This document shows positions 7,533-9,013 of a stretch of DNA of 9,013 bases, piece after piece. A program made the translations under genes and the position numbers. Source of the stretch: an uncultured Holophagales bacterium (lineage in GTDB: Bacteria; Acidobacteriota; Thermoanaerobaculia; UBA5066); assembly GCA_937927565.1 (NCBI GenBank), contig CALBDV010000667.1:1-9013 (forward strand), read 5' to 3'. The notes under the pieces were generated by a model that saw only the letters and a program-made list of their open reading frames with translations, was not told where the DNA came from and did no database searches. Positions within the stretch are counted from its first letter, which is position 1; every line of letters begins with the position of its first letter.

Positions 7533-7559
7533 CCCCGCGCCCGGGTCCCGCGCGCGGGG
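7533..7559 (-). repeat. GC-rich inverted repeat between phosphatase and kinase genes
   Basis: CCCCGCGC at 7533-7540 and GCGCGGGG at 7552-7559 form a perfect 8-bp all-GC stem around an 11-base loop. It starts two bases after the phosphatase stop codon (7561-7563) on the minus strand and ends about 36 bases before the kinase Shine-Dalgarno. No T-run follows, so it is better read as an attenuator, RNA-stability or weak termination hairpin that lowers kinase expression relative to the phosphatase. That function is inferred. Confidence 0.5.
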
Positions 7560-7560
7560 C

Positions 7561-8313
7561 TCAGCGCGAGTCGTAGACCCTGCAGCCGGGCAGCTCGATC
7601 GCCGAGAGGAAGCCCCCCATCCCCGCGCCGGTGTCGATGCCGGCGAGGCCGCCCGTGAGGAAGACGTCGAGCGGATCCCCGGGGGTGAAGGTCGACTGCT
7701 CCTGGGGCAGCCTCTTCACCGGCGTGTGGCCGAAGACGACCCGCTTGCCCGCGTAGCTCTGGTAGAAGGTCCGGCTCCTCTGCCAGAGGAGCGGTCTCGG
7801 GTCCTTCACTTCCGACGGGTGGAGCCAGCGCTCCCCTTCGAACGGCAGGCCCGCGTGGACGTAGATGGCGTGCTCGTCCTCGTGGAAATAGGCCAGGGTC
7901 TTCATCCACTCCACGACGTCCGCCGGAAAGAACGTGCCCATCGCCATGGCGCGCATTTCGTCGGCCGTCGGGTCCTCCTCCCGCTCGGGAGGAAGGCCAC
8001 CGGTGAACGAGCGGTAGGTGGTGTAGCAGCCGTTCCCGCGGGGGAGGACGAACTCGGGCGCCCCCTCGCGGCAGGCCTTCAACCAGGCATCTTCGTGGTT
8101 GCCGCGAAGGAGGATGACGCGGGCCGCGGTTTCCTCGTGCAGGGCCCGGACGCGGCGGACGACCCCGGCCGGGTCGGGCCCGCGGTCGACGTAGTCGCCG
8201 ACGAAGAGGAGCGTGTCGCTGGAATCTAGGGCGGGCAGGCGCGACAGCAGCGTCTCGAGGCCCTTCAGATCCCCGTGCACGTCACCGACTGCGATCGTCC
8301 GTCCGTCCCCCAT
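7561..8313 (-). CDS. PPP-family metallophosphoesterase (serine/threonine phosphatase or Ap4A-hydrolase-like)
   Basis: 250 residues from ATG 8313 to TGA 7561. The frame extends upstream to 8472, but that extension is Arg/Pro-rich shadow sequence with no homology; starting at Met-Gly-Asp-Gly-Arg-Thr-Ile puts the first beta-strand at the N-terminus, as usual. Only a weak GGA precedes this ATG. The metallophosphatase motifs are all present: Gly-Asp-Val-His-Gly-Asp (10-15), Gly-Asp-Tyr-Val-Asp-Arg-Gly (39-45), Arg-Gly-Asn-His-Glu-Asp (70-75), Val-His-Ala-Gly (152-155) and Phe-Gly-His-Thr (184-187). Asp11, His13, Asp40, Asn72, His153 and His186 should hold the two metal ions, with His73 as general acid. 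The length fits bacterial PrpA/PrpE/ApaH-type enzymes, which remove phosphate from phosphoproteins or cleave dinucleoside tetraphosphates. Sequence alone does not decide between them. It is probably cotranscribed with the histidine kinase downstream and diverges from the alpha/beta-hydrolase gene. Confidence 0.92.
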   Translation of the reverse strand: MGDGRTIAVGDVHGDLKGLETLLSRLPALDSSDTLLFVGDYVDRGPDPAGVVRRVRALHEETAARVILLRGNHEDAWLKACREGAPEFVLPRGNGCYTTYRSFTGGLPPEREEDPTADEMRAMAMGTFFPADVVEWMKTLAYFHEDEHAIYVHAGLPFEGERWLHPSEVKDPRPLLWQRSRTFYQSYAGKRVVFGHTPVKRLPQEQSTFTPGDPLDVFLTGGLAGIDTGAGMGGFLSAIELPGCRVYDSR

Positions 8314-8462
8314 TCTCGTTCCGTCGCGCGGACGATACCGGAGGACGGCCGATGGAGCACGGCCGCCCCGGGGGGGCTCTCGGGACCCTCCGGGCGTCGG
8401 CGGCCTGCTAACCTGACCCTCCGGGCCGGCTCTCGCGCGCCGGGCCGCTTTCGGAGGCGACG
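8314..8462. promoter_or_regulatory. Divergent promoter region with a 12-base direct repeat
   Basis: These 149 bases lie between the starts of the phosphatase (minus) and the hydrolase (plus). GACCCTCCGGGC occurs twice, at 8384-8395 and 8415-8426, 31 bases apart, which is about three helical turns. A run CCCCGGGGGGG lies at 8366-8376. GGAGG at 8453-8457 is the Shine-Dalgarno of the plus-strand gene. I see no convincing -35/-10 boxes. The repeat could be an operator acting on either or both genes; this is inferred from position and spacing only. Confidence 0.45.
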
Positions 8463-9013
8463 ATGCGCACACGAGCCGGAGCTTTTCTCCTACTCCTCAC
8501 CCTCCTCCCGTCCTTCTCGCGCGCCGCCGAGGCGCCGGGCACCGACGAGAGGCTGAAGGCCCTCGAGGCGAAGGTCGAAAGCCTCGAGTTCGACCTCGAC
8601 CAGGTTCGGAAGTCGAACGACGACATCCTCTTCTGGCTCCGCCTTTCGGACGTGGCCGAGGTCGACAAGGTCTCGATCGTCGGCCCGCCGAACCCGCGAG
8701 GGAAGGCGCGCTACGGCATCGCGAACGAGCGGCACCCGATGCGCTTCGCCCAGTACGTCTTCGCGCCGAAGAAGCGCGAGGCCGGCCGGAAGTACCCCGT
8801 CGTCGTCCTGCCCCACGGGGGGGTCCACGGCGACTTCGGGACCTACCACGTCCACATCGTGAAGGAGATGCTCGCGAAGGGGTGGGTCGTCCTCGCCCCC
8901 GAGTACCGCGGCTCGACCGGCTATGGGAAGGACTTCTACGACGCCATCGACTACGGCGGCCTCGAGGTGGACGACGTCGTGGCCGGCCTCGACTGGGCCG
9001 TCGCCGACCTGCC
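8463..9013 (+). CDS. Exported alpha/beta-hydrolase, S9 (prolyl oligopeptidase)-like, 5' part (3' end outside window)
   Basis: ATG 8463 follows GGAGG at 8453-8457; 183 codons are visible and the frame is open at the right edge. Residues 1-22 are a signal peptide (Phe-Leu-Leu-Leu-Leu-Thr-Leu-Leu, cleavage near Ser-Arg-Ala-Ala). Residues 27-58 form heptads (Leu-Lys-Ala-Leu-Glu-Ala-Lys-Val-Glu-Ser-Leu-Glu) typical of a coiled coil. The catalytic domain then begins: Tyr-Pro-Val-Val-Val-Leu-Pro-His-Gly-Gly at 111-120 (oxyanion-hole His-Gly-Gly), Gly-Trp-Val-Val-Leu-Ala-Pro at 140-146 and Tyr-Arg-Gly-Ser-Thr-Gly-Tyr-Gly at 148-155, the signature region of S9 peptidases. The nucleophile Ser, Asp and His lie beyond the window. 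The N-terminal beta-propeller of classical S9 enzymes is absent. I infer a secreted peptidase or esterase that may oligomerise through the coiled coil. An acyl-peptide hydrolase or esterase remains possible. Confidence 0.87.
   Translation, partial: MRTRAGAFLLLLTLLPSFSRAAEAPGTDERLKALEAKVESLEFDLDQVRKSNDDILFWLRLSDVAEVDKVSIVGPPNPRGKARYGIANERHPMRFAQYVFAPKKREAGRKYPVVVLPHGGVHGDFGTYHVHIVKEMLAKGWVVLAPEYRGSTGYGKDFYDAIDYGGLEVDDVVAGLDWAVADL

Noticed and set aside
6147..7658. 503-codon open frame on the plus strand
   Set aside because: It is antisense to the histidine kinase, whose full set of kinase boxes proves the minus strand is coding; its composition is Arg/Pro-rich.
8314..8472. N-terminal extension of the phosphatase to 8472
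   Set aside because: The extra 53 residues are low-complexity and overlap the start of the divergent hydrolase gene; the conserved first strand begins right after ATG 8313.
8490..8855. 121-codon frame on the minus strand
   Set aside because: It is antisense to the S9-like hydrolase, which has a signal peptide, a Shine-Dalgarno and conserved catalytic-domain motifs.

Overview
The window looks like chromosomal DNA from a very GC-rich bacterium, most likely an Acidobacteriota member (Thermoanaerobaculia/Holophagae-like). The taxon is inferred from the high GC content, the DUF1800-DUF1501 gene pair, and a domain opening with Thr-Pro-Cys-Arg...Asp-Thr-Arg and closing with Asp-Val-x-Gly-Tyr-Phe, which is common on secreted proteins of that group. 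No RNA gene, CRISPR array, insertion sequence, phage gene or origin could be recognised, and no stretch longer than about 150 bases lacks a gene.

Layout: (1) 2-496 (+) is the 3' end of a YVTN-type beta-propeller gene. (2) 506-1516 (-) converges on it and encodes an imidazolonepropionase-like amidohydrolase that lacks its N-terminal part, including the first metal-binding His-x-His; it is probably a truncated gene. (3) 1651-6315 (+) is a tightly packed three-gene operon: a secreted modular DUF1800 protein, a Tat-type DUF1501 protein, and a small exported TPR-like protein whose start overlaps the DUF1501 stop by one base. (4) On the minus strand, 8313-7561 encodes a PPP-type metallophosphatase and 7487-6378 a soluble PAS-HisKA-HATPase histidine kinase. 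They lie in the same direction 73 bases apart, with a GC-rich hairpin between them. (5) 8463-9013 (+), divergent from the phosphatase, is the 5' part of an exported alpha/beta-hydrolase resembling S9 peptidases, with a coiled coil in place of the usual N-terminal beta-propeller.

How the genes may work together: the DUF1800/DUF1501/TPR operon reads as one exported system of unknown biochemical function. DUF1501 is the likely metal-dependent member (alkaline-phosphatase-like fold), DUF1800 the large partner with ligand- or surface-binding modules, and the TPR-like protein a possible scaffold. The phosphatase and kinase may form a small cytoplasmic signalling unit. The two flanking hydrolases and the propeller show no clear link to either group. 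The window is mostly ordinary. The best leads are the third gene of the DUF1800/DUF1501 operon, the decapitated amidohydrolase at its upstream edge, and a 12-base direct repeat in the divergent promoter region at 8384-8426.
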